Shown here in pieces: positions 9,579 to 18,113 of a stretch of 64,000 bases of DNA (within the stretch, counting starts at the first letter, position 1; each line of letters begins with the position of its first letter). Both the position numbers and the translations under genes were made by a program. The DNA lies in the NCBI GenBank assembly GCA_021155195.1, contig JAJNPV010000030.1:303966-367965 (forward strand), written 5' to 3'. The notes below the pieces were generated by a model, which was not told the DNA's origin, ran no database searches, and worked only from the letters and a program-made list of their open reading frames with translations. Source of the stretch: Ohtaekwangia sp. (lineage in GTDB: Bacteria; Bacteroidota; Bacteroidia; Cytophagales; Cyclobacteriaceae).

Positions 9579-10331
9579 CTATAATCCTAAAATAATTTTA
9601 AGTTTACCATAACCGGTTTTACTTATTGGAACTTGCTGCCCACTGCGAAGAATGGCCATGTGCGTTTCTTTCTGATATGGCTCGATCTTGGTGATCTGAC
9701 TAATATGAATTATGTACGAACGATGTACCCGAACAAATTGCTGTGCATCGAGAGTTTGCTCATAAAAAGTCATGGTTTTGTTTTTCAGGAATGTGCCCTC
9801 TGCCGTAACGATTTTTACAAAATCGTCATCCGCTTCTAAATAGTGAATTTCGTGAATAGGAATGATTTTTACTTTACTTCCTGTCTTAACCACGATCCTA
9901 TTATTCTGTGCTGGCGATTGCGCCATCTTTTCAAGAAGATCTGACGTTTGTGTTTCGGTGGGTGCTGGACCTGAAGGCAATCGTGAGTCTAAAAACTTTT
10001 GAATAGCTTTTTCAAAGCGTTCTTCCGCAACAGGCTTTAGCAAATAATCAATGGCATTGGCCTCAAATGCTTTTAAGGCAAATTCATCAAATGCAGTAAT
10101 GAAAATAACTGCTGGCATCGGTTGAATAAGTTCCAGCATTTCAAAGCCATTTATTTTTGGCATCTGTATATCCAAAAAGATCAACTCCGGCTGATGTTGC
10201 TGAATTGCCTTCACCCCATCAAAACCATCATTGCATTCTTCAACTATATCAATAACAGGGAATTTTTTTAAATAACTCTTTATGATTTCACGACTCAACG
10301 GTTCATCATCTATCAAAACGGTTTTGATCAT
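9579..10331 (-). CDS. LytTR-family response regulator
   Basis: Two-component regulator: receiver domain (residues 1-120) with acidic pair D8-D9, phospho-acceptor D54 in IFLDIQMPKINGFEML, and the conserved Lys in YLLKPV. A short linker leads to a C-terminal LytTR DNA-binding domain (about 145-250) containing HYLEADDDFVKI and FVRVHRSYIIHISQI. Its ATG overlaps the stop of the histidine kinase gene (ATGA), which identifies the kinase as its partner. Targets cannot be read from the sequence; the co-transcribed Gre-like and menA genes are candidates for co-regulation only by position. Confidence 0.95.
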   Translation of the reverse strand: MIKTVLIDDEPLSREIIKSYLKKFPVIDIVEECNDGFDGVKAIQQHQPELIFLDIQMPKINGFEMLELIQPMPAVIFITAFDEFALKAFEANAIDYLLKPVAEERFEKAIQKFLDSRLPSGPAPTETQTSDLLEKMAQSPAQNNRIVVKTGSKVKIIPIHEIHYLEADDDFVKIVTAEGTFLKNKTMTFYEQTLDAQQFVRVHRSYIIHISQITKIEPYQKETHMAILRSGQQVPISKTGYGKLKIILGL

Positions 10332-11359
10332 GGCTTGACAGGAATAGTAAGATTAACTTTAAATGTATTCTCCATAACATGGGTCTTTACTAAATCATTT
10401 CTGGCATAAAGTAAGTAGAGCCTTCGTTGCAATCCTGCCAATCCAAAGCCGCTTCCTGAGGAAGGTTGCATATCTGAATCAAATGGATTTGTGATTTCAA
10501 TATTCAATTGAGCTTCCTGAACAATAGCTCGCAGTTCAATCGAAATTTTTCCGGTTGTTCCATACAATCCAAATTTAATGGCATTCTCTACAAGGGGTTG
10601 TAACACTAAGGTTGGAATATTCCAGTTATAGCTTGGCTCTTCGATCGTTAAGATTACATCTAGCCTGTGACCAAACCGAACCTTCTCAATCGCCAAATAT
10701 GTTTTCAAATATTCTAATTCCTGCGAAAGCGAAATCCACGGTTCATCTGCTCGTTTAATTGTCAATCTTAAAAAGTCAGAAAGTTCCTGAATCATTTTCC
10801 GGGCTTCATCCGGATTCACCAAAATCAAGGCATTAATAGAATTGAGACTATTAAATAAAAAATGCGGCTGCAACTGTAGTTGTAACTTTTGCAATTCAGC
10901 ATCTTTTGCGATTGCCGCTAAATCAGATTCTCTTGCTTGCTGCTCAATTGCTTCCTTCCATCGCGTGTAATAAATCGCACTAACTCCTGTTGCTGCCAGT
11001 ATTACAAATCCAATTGCCCAACGTATAGGCGTGGACTTTGTAAGAAATTGAAGATAGTTATCCTCCTCAATGAGCGAACTAATTGCCTGAACAGAGAGCC
11101 ATTGACAGGCAATAGAAAGTGCCAAGGCGAGTCCAATTGTTATTTGAAAGATGCCCGTGCGCGGAAAATAAGTAAGCAATGATCCAAGTAAGACTCCGCC
11201 ACTTACAAGTACTAAATTAAAAATAAAAGAATCCCACGTTGCTGTCTGCCAACTAAAACCGAAATAATAATTCAACATCCAAGCATGAAATCCAGACCAA
11301 AGCAGCACAGCTCCTACTAAGGGCAGCCGGGTAACTAATGCGGATGGAATTCTGTTCAA
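10328..11359 (-). CDS. LytS/YehU-type sensor histidine kinase
   Basis: Membrane sensor kinase with about four N-terminal transmembrane helices (residues about 12-32, 44-64, 70-92 and 113-132), a short coiled linker, and a His_kinase domain with phospho-acceptor H166 in LQPHFLFNSLNSINAL. A divergent HATPase follows (VLQPLVENAIKFG, then GSGFGLAGLQRRL). There is no extracellular sensory domain, so a membrane-embedded signal is likely. The reading frame opens with TTG at 11359. The next Met (residue 29) would remove the first helix, so TTG is preferred. It is the first gene of the minus-strand operon and overlaps its response regulator. Confidence 0.93.
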   Translation of the reverse strand: MNRIPSALVTRLPLVGAVLLWSGFHAWMLNYYFGFSWQTATWDSFIFNLVLVSGGVLLGSLLTYFPRTGIFQITIGLALALSIACQWLSVQAISSLIEEDNYLQFLTKSTPIRWAIGFVILAATGVSAIYYTRWKEAIEQQARESDLAAIAKDAELQKLQLQLQPHFLFNSLNSINALILVNPDEARKMIQELSDFLRLTIKRADEPWISLSQELEYLKTYLAIEKVRFGHRLDVILTIEEPSYNWNIPTLVLQPLVENAIKFGLYGTTGKISIELRAIVQEAQLNIEITNPFDSDMQPSSGSGFGLAGLQRRLYLLYARNDLVKTHVMENTFKVNLTIPVKP

Positions 11360-11440
11360 AGTTTCAACGTTTAAGGCAAATGTAATGGATGTAAAGCCCT
11401 ATGGAAATGAAGTGAGAAAAATATATCTTTGATCCTGACT

Positions 11441-11812
11441 ATGAAACACTTATTCTTTTCAGCAATTAATCAAAACAAATCCTGGCTGGGAGTAATGCTT
11501 GTTTTCATACTAAGTTTCTTTTCTGGCTACTCAAATCCCACACTAAGTAGAACTCCTGTCAAAGTTCAAACTGAATGGGTTGTTTCGAGGAAAGAAGTAA
11601 AAGCGAATGATCATTCGAATGAACGAGCGTCCAGAAAACTTGTTCGCTCAACATTCCCGCAACTTTCAAATTTATTTTCTGAATTGTATCAGAATCGACT
11701 TGCACTTATTAGGTATAAAGACAATCCCGGAATCTTTATAGACCAAATCGCTTCTATTCATTCTTGCAGAAATCTTCCACAATCCGAAGAAGAAGATTCT
11801 CACTCATCTTAA
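11441..11812 (+). CDS. Hypothetical protein with an N-terminal membrane anchor or signal
   Basis: 123-residue protein starting at the ATG at 11441; an in-frame TTG lies four codons upstream. A hydrophobic segment (about residues 14-32, WLGVMLVFILSFFSGY) looks like an uncleaved anchor or a signal peptide. The rest is polar and basic, with a serine- and acid-rich end (EEEDSHSS). I recognise no family. It is transcribed away from the LytS-type kinase, and the gap of about 80 bases may hold a divergent promoter. It could be a small lineage-specific envelope protein; coding potential is supported by an uninterrupted frame with normal codon use. Confidence 0.5.
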   Translation: MKHLFFSAINQNKSWLGVMLVFILSFFSGYSNPTLSRTPVKVQTEWVVSRKEVKANDHSNERASRKLVRSTFPQLSNLFSELYQNRLALIRYKDNPGIFIDQIASIHSCRNLPQSEEEDSHSS

Positions 11813-11971
11813 GTAGTGATGTTGCAAAATAATTCGCTGTCAGACAGCAGGTCAACCTGACAACACCATCATTTCGTAGCAACATCCTCTCTCATCAGCG
11901 TTAGCTGATCAATCAATTTATTATTTAATGATTCAATGTTTTAAAAGCATCTGGGTCCTAATTCCATTTTT

Positions 11972-12145
11972 ATGGATCGTGTTAAAAAAATACTTAGAGT
12001 AGCAGGATTAATCCTGTTGATTATACTTGCCTTATCAGGAATAGGAATTGCTCCACCAAAAACCCGGGAGCTATTTACCAATAAAGAAGATACCATTGAA
12101 CTTGTTGAAGAAAAGAAAGGGGGTTCGGAAGAAAGTAAAACGTGA
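11972..12145 (+). CDS. Small single-span membrane protein, 57 residues
   Basis: Short frame with ATG at 11972 and TGA at 12143-12145. It encodes a basic N-terminus (MDRVKKILRVAG), one strongly hydrophobic helix (LILLIILALSGIGIA), then a polar tail PPKTRELFTNKEDTIELVEE with a lysine-rich end. This has the look of a genuine small membrane protein with a short cytoplasmic head. No family name can be assigned. Its stop codon lies inside the left arm of a 90-base inverted repeat, which could form the 3' end of its transcript. Confidence 0.6.
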   Translation: MDRVKKILRVAGLILLIILALSGIGIAPPKTRELFTNKEDTIELVEEKKGGSEESKT

Positions 12146-12232
12146 CAATTAGATTTAGGCGTGGGGCTGACTAAAAGGTAGGCAGGGCCGCGATGACAGG
12201 TGAATTTTTAGTAGCCCCGCCTTAATTTGTCA
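12143..12232. repeat. 90-base snap-back inverted repeat
   Basis: The two ends are TGACAA (12143-12148) and TTGTCA (12227-12232). Inside them TTTAGGCGTGGGGCTGACTA (from 12154) pairs with the complement of TTTAGTAGCCCCGCCTTAA (ending 12225), with two single-base bulges. The stem is thus over 20 bp, with an apical region of roughly 25-30 bases. No T tract follows, so it is not a classical terminator. It could be a small non-autonomous repeat or a 3' RNA structure for the 57-residue gene. Confidence 0.6.
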
Positions 12233-12303
12233 ACAAAAGTCGCTTTCAAAAATATATTCATCTGTCGATTAAACCTTGATGATGATTGCTACTCTAATCA
12301 GGT

Positions 12304-12327
12304 CTTTCAACTAGCTGACGTTGAAAG
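12304..12327. other. Hairpin in the spacer upstream of the lipoprotein gene
   Basis: Perfect 8-bp inverted repeat CTTTCAAC / GTTGAAAG with an 8-base spacer, about 80 bases before the likely start of the lipoprotein gene. It may be an operator or part of a leader RNA. Nothing else shows which. Confidence 0.35.
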
Positions 12328-12408
12328 TTTCTTACTTTTCTTTGCTTCAGTTTTAAACTTCGCTCGGTCGTTCTCCTCTAAGTCTTGAAAACAAACTTTA
12401 ACAAGACT

Positions 12409-13281
12409 ATGAAAACAACACACCTTAAAAACTTGCTACAGGCAATGAAAAGTAATTTGAGTATACTCTTCATTGGCCTATCGTTAACGCTTCTGGTATC
12501 GTGTAACAACGATGACACAACTCCTGACTTCTCTTCAGATGATATTGAAGACGCCAGTGTAGATGCTGTTGAAGATTCTTACTTTGATGATAGTGACGAC
12601 CTCGTAAGCGAAGCCTTCACCAGTACCGAACAGGATTTAAGTGGTGGGCGCGTAAGCACCGATGAACGGTTAATATGTGCTACTTTAACTCGCACTGGGT
12701 CTAAAGCAAATGGAAGTCTCAGAGTTGATTTTGGTGACGGATGTACTGGTCCTCGTGGCAATGTTCGCGCTGGTGCCATTGTAGTAACTCATACCGGAGA
12801 CTGGCGCAATGCGGGTTCAACATGGAGTTTTTCTTATGAGAACTACTCCATTAATGGAGTTAAGTTAGAAGGCGAAAGAACAGTTACTATTGTTAGCACT
12901 TCTGACACCTTGGTTGTCTCAGATGTAACCCTAGTGGGTGGAAAAATTACCTGGCCCGATGGTCGCGTAGCAACGCGCGAAGTAAATCGCAGACGCGAAC
13001 ATGAACGCCACGAAAATCATTTATTGGATCGTTTAATTATCTATGGTACTGCAAGCGGCACATTCCGCAACGGACGTGGATATTCAATCGAAATTCTTGA
13101 ACGATTAATTTACCGCAGAGCGTGTGGAGCCGAAGGAGTTATCATTCCAGTAAGTGGAGTTAAGCTAATCAAACATGGTGACCGTGAACTTACAGTTGAC
13201 TATGGAGATGGAACCTGCGATAACATTGTTCTTCTTACCAACAAAAATGGGCAATCTCATCGCTACGAAGTGAAGAAGTAA
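12409..13281 (+). CDS. Lipoprotein of unknown function
   Basis: Secreted lipoprotein of about 290 residues. The signal segment SILFIGLSLTLLVSC ends in a lipobox, with the lipidated Cys followed by NNDDTTPDF, an acidic run that in Bacteroidota may direct surface export. The frame is open from a TTG at 12385; ATGs at 12409 and 12445 are both plausible starts, and 12445 gives the most compact signal peptide. The mature part is Asp-rich early, then carries two similar blocks (VDFGDGCTGPRG and VDYGDGTCDNIV) and is probably beta-rich. No family is recognised. A hairpin with T-rich flank follows the stop. Confidence 0.7.
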   Translation: MKTTHLKNLLQAMKSNLSILFIGLSLTLLVSCNNDDTTPDFSSDDIEDASVDAVEDSYFDDSDDLVSEAFTSTEQDLSGGRVSTDERLICATLTRTGSKANGSLRVDFGDGCTGPRGNVRAGAIVVTHTGDWRNAGSTWSFSYENYSINGVKLEGERTVTIVSTSDTLVVSDVTLVGGKITWPDGRVATREVNRRREHERHENHLLDRLIIYGTASGTFRNGRGYSIEILERLIYRRACGAEGVIIPVSGVKLIKHGDRELTVDYGDGTCDNIVLLTNKNGQSHRYEVKK

Positions 13282-13301
13282 GGATTAGTGAAGCTTGAAA
13301 T

Positions 13302-13335
13302 AAAGAAGTCTGCCTGAAAGGGTGGCTTCTTTGTT
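13302..13335 (+). terminator. Probable terminator after the lipoprotein gene
   Basis: Stem AAAGAAG (13302-13308) / CTTCTTT (13326-13332) with an inner CC/GG pairing and a T-rich continuation, 21 bases after the lipoprotein stop. Confidence 0.6.
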
Positions 13336-13461
13336 TTGAATGAATGAGAATCCTTCTTACCAAGTTGAATCCCTTTCGAATTGCAAATTCAAATTGATCA
13401 GTGTTCGCTTAATAAGAATTAATTCACTTAACTCTATCCAGTTTTAGAAAAATCAACATTT

Positions 13462-14139
13462 TCATTTCGAAGTTCTTATTCCGAAAATCAATAAGTATCC
13501 AACGATCCAGAGCTCTCCCACAGTAGCCGGAACAACTAAGGCATCTACCAGTGGACTGGTTACCCCAGCATATTTAAGAAACGTGCTAAGCAGGTAGCCC
13601 ACGCCACCCATGATTAATGTAATGCCCAACCAGCGCGGCATCCGATTGGAGGATACGATGATGTGGCCCATTGGTATTAACCAAAGACCAAAGAAAAGAC
13701 TTCCTACACCCCAGGCATTTTTCATCAGCATTCCCAGTAGATTAATCAATACCACCTTGTCTTCAATTGACTGAGTCGAGGATGCTACCTCAAGAGATGC
13801 GCCCATTGAAATCGCACTCATCATAATTACTGCCGAATTCATCATTCCCCATATTGCCAATGCCCAGGCAGCCCACCCATTAATATCTTTGAACAACTTA
13901 TAAAACCAAACTGCCGTCAGTGCCTGCGAAACAATAATAAGCAGTTCAAACACAAGCCGGGCACGAGCTAATGACTCTTTTGATGTTAAGTTTTCCAGCG
14001 TGATGGCTGGATCAGTAACATATATCTTTGAATGAAAAACCAGGAAACCTAACATTCCGGTAATAGCAAGGAGCAAATAAAATATGCCCGTAAGGCGAGC
14101 CGTCTGCACCTGATTTTTGTATACATTATCCATGATCAT
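13462..14139 (-). CDS. DUF4386 family membrane protein
   Basis: 225-residue integral membrane protein with about six hydrophobic helices. The opening NQVQTARLTGIFYLLLAITG and the segment PRWLGITLIMGGVGYLLSTF are characteristic of the DUF4386 family. No enzymatic or transport function is established for the family and none can be inferred from catalytic residues here. The gene is transcribed alone, facing the lipoprotein gene across an AT-rich spacer. Start at 14139 (ATG), with a second ATG two codons in. Confidence 0.82.
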   Translation of the reverse strand: MIMDNVYKNQVQTARLTGIFYLLLAITGMLGFLVFHSKIYVTDPAITLENLTSKESLARARLVFELLIIVSQALTAVWFYKLFKDINGWAAWALAIWGMMNSAVIMMSAISMGASLEVASSTQSIEDKVVLINLLGMLMKNAWGVGSLFFGLWLIPMGHIIVSSNRMPRWLGITLIMGGVGYLLSTFLKYAGVTSPLVDALVVPATVGELWIVGYLLIFGIRTSK

Positions 14140-14218
14140 ATTGTTTTGATTTCACTTAGTTGTTCAATAGAAAGAGACGGTTCACTTGGCAACTATGTTA
14201 CAGCCAGAATTATTCTTT

Positions 14219-14253
14219 ACAAAAAAAATCCCGCAGCGCCATGCCACGGGATT
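14219..14253 (-). terminator. Terminator of ahcY (minus strand)
   Basis: Read on the minus strand, AATCCCG (14253-14247) pairs with CGGGATT (14233-14227) and is followed by a run of eight or more T (14228-14221). It lies about 100 bases after the ahcY stop. Confidence 0.75.
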
Positions 14254-14254
14254 C

Positions 14255-14330
14255 CTCTCTATTTGCAAGCAGAGAGTTGTAAGACCTCATCCGTCCGCCA
14301 TTTTGCGGACACCTTCTCCAAAGGAGAAGG
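14255..14330. repeat. Three consecutive hairpins between ahcY and its terminator
   Basis: Three back-to-back perfect inverted repeats: CTCTCT / AGAGAG (14255-14276), GTCCGC / GCGGAC (14293-14310) and CCTTCTCC / GGAGAAGG with a 3-base loop (14312-14330). With the terminator stem next to them they give the ahcY transcript a four-hairpin 3' end. The last unit resembles short GC-rich palindromic spacers scattered in Bacteroidota genomes. Confidence 0.6.
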
Positions 14331-14354
14331 GAAGCGGCCTGAAGTTTTATTTTA

Positions 14355-15662
14355 TTAATAACGATAGTAATCTGGTTTGAAAGGACCTTGCTGTCCTACT
14401 CCAATATACTTCGCTTGTTCCGGAGAAAGTTCATCCAACTCAACACCAATTTTCTTAAGGTGCAAGCGAGCTACTTTTTCATCCAAATGTTTTGGCAACA
14501 TATATACTTCATTCTTATACTTATCTGTATTATTCCAAAGTTCTAATTGCGCCAACGTTTGGTTTGTAAATGAGTTAGACATTACAAATGACGGGTGGCC
14601 CGTAGCACAACCTAAATTTACTAAGCGACCTTCTGCTAACAGAAGAATTTGATTCCCACTCTTCAATGTATACAAATCAACCTGAGGTTTAATTTCATCG
14701 CGTGTTGCATTTTTCTTTAACCACGCAACATCAATTTCGTTATCGAAATGACCGATGTTACAAACAATCGTCTTGTCTTTCATCATCTCGAAATGACGAC
14801 CTAACACAATACCAAAGTTACCGGTTGTAGTTACAACGATGTCGGCCTCTTTCACTGCCGTATCCATTTTCTTAACCGCAAATCCATCCATCGCAGCTTG
14901 CAGCGCACAGATTGGATCAATCTCGGTAACGATAACACGAGCACCGGCTCCACGCAAGGAAGCAGCCGAACCTTTACCCACATCTCCATATCCGGCAACA
15001 ACAGCCACCTTTCCGGCCATCATTACATCCGTAGCTCTGCGGATTGCATCTACTAATGATTCTTTGCAACCATACTTGTTATCAAACTTTGACTTCGTTA
15101 CTGAATCGTTAATGTTAATCGCAGGCAATGGCAATGTACCAGCCTGTTGACGTTCCACTAAGCGATGAACACCTGTAGTTGTTTCTTCAGAAATTCCACG
15201 AATTCCTTTTACCAATTCCGGGTATCGATCCAATACCATGTTGGTTAAGTCTCCGCCATCATCCAAAATCATATTCAATGGTTTGCCATCTTTAAAGGCA
15301 TGCAACGTTTGTTCAATACACCAGTCAAACTCTTGTTCATTCATGCCTTTCCATGCAAATACGGGAATACCCGCTTTTGCAATAGCAGCAGCAGCATGAT
15401 CTTGTGTTGAGAAAATATTACAGGATGACCAGGTAACTTCAGCTCCCAATTCAATGAGGGTTTCAATAAGCACCGCTGTTTGAATAGTCATGTGAAGACA
15501 GCCTGCAATGCGGGCGTCTTTCAATGGCTTTTTTGCACCAAATTCTTCACGAAGAGCCATTAACCCGGGCATTTCTGCTTCTGCTAATTTGATCTCCTTG
15601 CGGCCCCATTCGGCCAATGAAATGTCTTTAACCTTAAATTTTGCTGTTTCTGTTACTGTCAT
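14355..15662 (-). CDS. ahcY: Adenosylhomocysteinase (S-adenosylhomocysteine hydrolase)
   Basis: Reversibly hydrolyses S-adenosylhomocysteine to homocysteine and adenosine, removing the inhibitory product of SAM-dependent methylation. It is an NAD-dependent cytosolic enzyme. The Rossmann motif GYGDVGKGSAASLRGAGARV, the substrate-site segments LHMTIQTAVLIETL and NDSVTKSKFDNKYGC, and the C-terminal QAKYIGVGQQGPFKPDYYRY are all present. The open frame reaches 15731, but the first ATG giving the family N-terminus (MTVTETAKFKVKDISLAEWG) is at 15662, so the protein is 435 residues. It is transcribed singly, with a hairpin-bearing leader and a four-hairpin 3' region. Confidence 0.97.
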   Translation of the reverse strand: MTVTETAKFKVKDISLAEWGRKEIKLAEAEMPGLMALREEFGAKKPLKDARIAGCLHMTIQTAVLIETLIELGAEVTWSSCNIFSTQDHAAAAIAKAGIPVFAWKGMNEQEFDWCIEQTLHAFKDGKPLNMILDDGGDLTNMVLDRYPELVKGIRGISEETTTGVHRLVERQQAGTLPLPAININDSVTKSKFDNKYGCKESLVDAIRRATDVMMAGKVAVVAGYGDVGKGSAASLRGAGARVIVTEIDPICALQAAMDGFAVKKMDTAVKEADIVVTTTGNFGIVLGRHFEMMKDKTIVCNIGHFDNEIDVAWLKKNATRDEIKPQVDLYTLKSGNQILLLAEGRLVNLGCATGHPSFVMSNSFTNQTLAQLELWNNTDKYKNEVYMLPKHLDEKVARLHLKKIGVELDELSPEQAKYIGVGQQGPFKPDYYRY

Positions 15663-15717
15663 GTTGTATATTTTTCGGGGTTTAATGCTGCCACCAGGCA
15701 GGAAAGGCACAAAGGTA
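15663..15717 (-). promoter_or_regulatory. ahcY leader: candidate -7 element and hairpin
   Basis: On the minus strand TACCTTTG (15717-15710) matches the Bacteroidota -7 consensus TAnnTTTG; no good -33 TTTG is found at the usual distance. The short leader that would follow holds a perfect hairpin CTGCC-TGGT-GGCAG (15702-15689). It does not match the SAH or SAM riboswitch consensus sequences I know, so I call it only a leader structure. Confidence 0.35.
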
Positions 15718-15846
15718 AGACAAACGTTCAAGAATTACCATCTCAAATTAATCTTATTGATTGGTAACTGACTGATTGGTAAGTCTATAATCGAATATTG
15801 AACTATTCTCTATTGTTGATGTGTTTACCTTTAAAATTTCAAAGCA

Positions 15847-16536
15847 ATGAACGCTAGAATTAAAGTGGATATAGTTTCGGATGTTGTGTGCCCGTGGTGC
15901 TACATCGGTAAAAGAAGGATTGAAGGTGCCATGAATGAATTGGCTGATCAATTCGAGTTTGAAGTGTCCTATCTACCGTTTGAACTGAATCCCTCAACTC
16001 CCAAAGAAGGATTTAACCAGAAGGAATATTTAGCCAAGAAATTTGGAAGCGAAGAACGTTACCGCGAACTCACAAACTATGTAAAGGCTACAGCTGCCGA
16101 GGAGGGTTTAGCATTTGATTTCGATAAACAAAGAAAATCGCCTAACACGCGCGATATGCACCGCATTATTTGGTTTGCCAAGCAAGAAGGAAAACAACTG
16201 GCCATCAAAGAAGCTTTTATGAAAGCCTATTTTGAAGACGGGGTTGATCTCACTAAAAGAGAAAATCTTCTTGCAATCAGTAAATCAGTAGGACTTAATG
16301 AAACAAAAATTTCCTCGCTGCTTGATTCTGAAGAGGGATTGGCCGAAGTAATTTTAGAAGAACAAAATAATATTCAACGGGGCATCAACGGAGTTCCTTA
16401 TTACATCATCAATAATCAATACGGAATTTCAGGCGCACAACCGAAAGACTCATTTATTAAAGCACTCACTCAAATTGGCAAAGAGTCTGTAGCGGCTGAA
16501 GGTGAAGCTTGTGCAGTGGATGGTTCGGATTGCTGA
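15847..16536 (+). CDS. DsbA/FrnE-family thiol oxidoreductase
   Basis: Thioredoxin-fold protein of the FrnE / 2-hydroxychromene-2-carboxylate isomerase-like group. The redox motif C15-P-W-C18 lies in DVVCPWCYIGKRR directly after the first strand, and GVPYYIINNQYGISGAQ near residue 180 supplies the cis-Pro loop and last strand of the fold. There is no signal peptide, so it is cytoplasmic, unlike classical DsbA. The C-terminus carries an additional Cys pair (GEACAVDGSDC) that may take part in redox exchange. 229 residues is normal. It converges on the arginine decarboxylase gene. Confidence 0.9.
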   Translation: MNARIKVDIVSDVVCPWCYIGKRRIEGAMNELADQFEFEVSYLPFELNPSTPKEGFNQKEYLAKKFGSEERYRELTNYVKATAAEEGLAFDFDKQRKSPNTRDMHRIIWFAKQEGKQLAIKEAFMKAYFEDGVDLTKRENLLAISKSVGLNETKISSLLDSEEGLAEVILEEQNNIQRGINGVPYYIINNQYGISGAQPKDSFIKALTQIGKESVAAEGEACAVDGSDC

Positions 16537-16538
16537 CC

Positions 16539-16568
16539 TCACCACCTTTCCCACTCCAAGGGGGGTGA
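16539..16568. terminator. Hairpin between convergent FrnE and speA genes
   Basis: Imperfect stem TCACC-ACCTT / AAGG-GGGTGA spanning 16539-16568, just after the FrnE stop. No T run is obvious. It resembles GC-rich dispersed spacer palindromes and may end transcription in either direction. Confidence 0.4.
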
Positions 16569-16619
16569 CTGTTATTCGTGAATCATCAATGAGCCTAGCA
16601 GATATTCCTGAATGTTGCC

Positions 16620-18032
16620 TTAAGCCTTTGGAACAGGTTTTTCATTTTGATAACCCAACAAGGTCATCATACTTCCACTGGTTTGTTCCTCGGCAAAAAG
16701 CTCGGTAGTAATTTCTCCGTCCTCATTGCGATTGATCAGCACATGTTTGGGTGCCGGGATCAAACAATGTTGAATACCACCATATCCGCCCAATGATTCC
16801 TGATAGGCTCCGGTATGGAAGAAACCGATGTACAATGGTTCTTCATCCGTGATCATCGGCAAAAAAACTTCGCCTGTATGTGACTCTGAGTTATAGTAGT
16901 CATGACTGTCGCACGTAAGACCACCAATATTTACTTTGTGGTATGGATCATCCCACTTATTCAGCGAAAGCAAAATGTATTTTTGATTGAGTCCCCATAC
17001 ATCCGGTAAATGGGTGATGAATGAACCATCAATCATATACCAAAGCTCTTTATCATTTTGCAACTTCTGATCTACCATCGAATAAAGTACTGCCCCACTC
17101 TCTCCTACAGTAAAACTTCCAAACTCGGTAAAGATGTTTGGCACTGGCACGTTGTTCTTTTCACAGATCCACTTTATGTTTTCTACAATCTGCTCGATCA
17201 TGTACTTATAATCGAACTGAAAGGTGAGAGAAGTCTTGATCGGGAAACCACCACCGATATCAATTGAGTCCAGCGTATCGCAAATCTTTTTCATTTCGCA
17301 ATACTTAAAAATAAATCGGCTTAATTCGCTCCAATAGTACGCAGTATCTTTAATACCCGTATTGATAAAGAAGTGCAACATCTTAAGCGATGCCTTGCTG
17401 CTGGGCTGAATTTTTTCTTTGTACAAAGGAATAATGTCGCTATAGCGGATACCTAAACGCGAAGTATAAAATTCGAATTTTGGTTCTTCATCTGCAGCCA
17501 CCCGAATCCCCACCTGATATGGAGTATTTACATTTTGCTCGTACGTATCAATTTCACTCAGGTTATCGAGGATGGGAATGCAATTGAACCCATCATTCAA
17601 TAAATCAGTGATATATTCCTTATACTTTGGCATTTTAAAACCATTGCAAAGAATAAAGGTTTCTTTTGAGATTTTCCCACGCTCATATAATGAACGAACA
17701 ATTGGAATATCAAAAGCAGATGATGTTTCAATATGAATATCGTTGTTTAAGGCTTCCTCCAACACAAAATCATAATGCGAAGATTTTGTACAATAGCAAT
17801 ATGTGTACTTGCCATTGTATTTAAAACGCTCAATGGCATTGTTAAACGTTGCCTGAGCAAAGCGGATGTTTTCACTAATGCGCGGCAGGTAAGTAATTTT
17901 CAGCGGGGTACCGTACTGTTTAATAATATCCATCAAGGGAACATCATTAAACAACAATTCGTGTTCGCGAACTTTAAATTCTTTCTGTGGAAATTCAAAA
18001 GTTTGCTCAATCAGTTCACGGTAGCTCTTCAT
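16620..18032 (-). CDS. speA: Biosynthetic-type arginine decarboxylase (fold III PLP enzyme)
   Basis: PLP enzyme converting arginine to agmatine and CO2, the entry to polyamine synthesis. The PLP lysine is K83 in YCYCTKSSHYDF. Further family marks are the glycine-rich phosphate loop DIGGGFPIKTS, TEFGSFTVGESGA, and an active-site cysteine contributed across the dimer in LTCDSHDYYNSE (about residue 372). The length of 470 fits the compact bacterial decarboxylase form seen in Bacteroidota, shorter than E. coli SpeA. Assignment to arginine rather than another basic amino acid rests on overall family resemblance. It is divergent from the arginase gene, placing two competing arginine-consuming enzymes side by side. 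Confidence 0.85.
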   Translation of the reverse strand: MKSYRELIEQTFEFPQKEFKVREHELLFNDVPLMDIIKQYGTPLKITYLPRISENIRFAQATFNNAIERFKYNGKYTYCYCTKSSHYDFVLEEALNNDIHIETSSAFDIPIVRSLYERGKISKETFILCNGFKMPKYKEYITDLLNDGFNCIPILDNLSEIDTYEQNVNTPYQVGIRVAADEEPKFEFYTSRLGIRYSDIIPLYKEKIQPSSKASLKMLHFFINTGIKDTAYYWSELSRFIFKYCEMKKICDTLDSIDIGGGFPIKTSLTFQFDYKYMIEQIVENIKWICEKNNVPVPNIFTEFGSFTVGESGAVLYSMVDQKLQNDKELWYMIDGSFITHLPDVWGLNQKYILLSLNKWDDPYHKVNIGGLTCDSHDYYNSESHTGEVFLPMITDEEPLYIGFFHTGAYQESLGGYGGIQHCLIPAPKHVLINRNEDGEITTELFAEEQTSGSMMTLLGYQNEKPVPKA

Positions 18033-18113
18033 GGTTGATTACTCGTTGTTTTTAGCGGCTGCTGGTTTGAGCTGGAACGTAACAACGATCAACGATATAA
18101 CCATCAACCTAAA

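Noticed and set aside
14140..14354. Short plus-strand frames in the ahcY 3' spacer
   Set aside because: They run through hairpin repeats and a poly-A stretch, with no conserved protein character.
15663..15717. SAH or SAM riboswitch before ahcY
   Set aside because: The leader is too short and only has one small hairpin. It does not match consensus cores of the classes I know.
16620..18032. Diaminopimelate or ornithine decarboxylase instead of arginine decarboxylase
   Set aside because: The overall length, KSSHYDF context and the adjacency to arginase fit the Bacteroidota arginine decarboxylase group better, though substrate is not proven.
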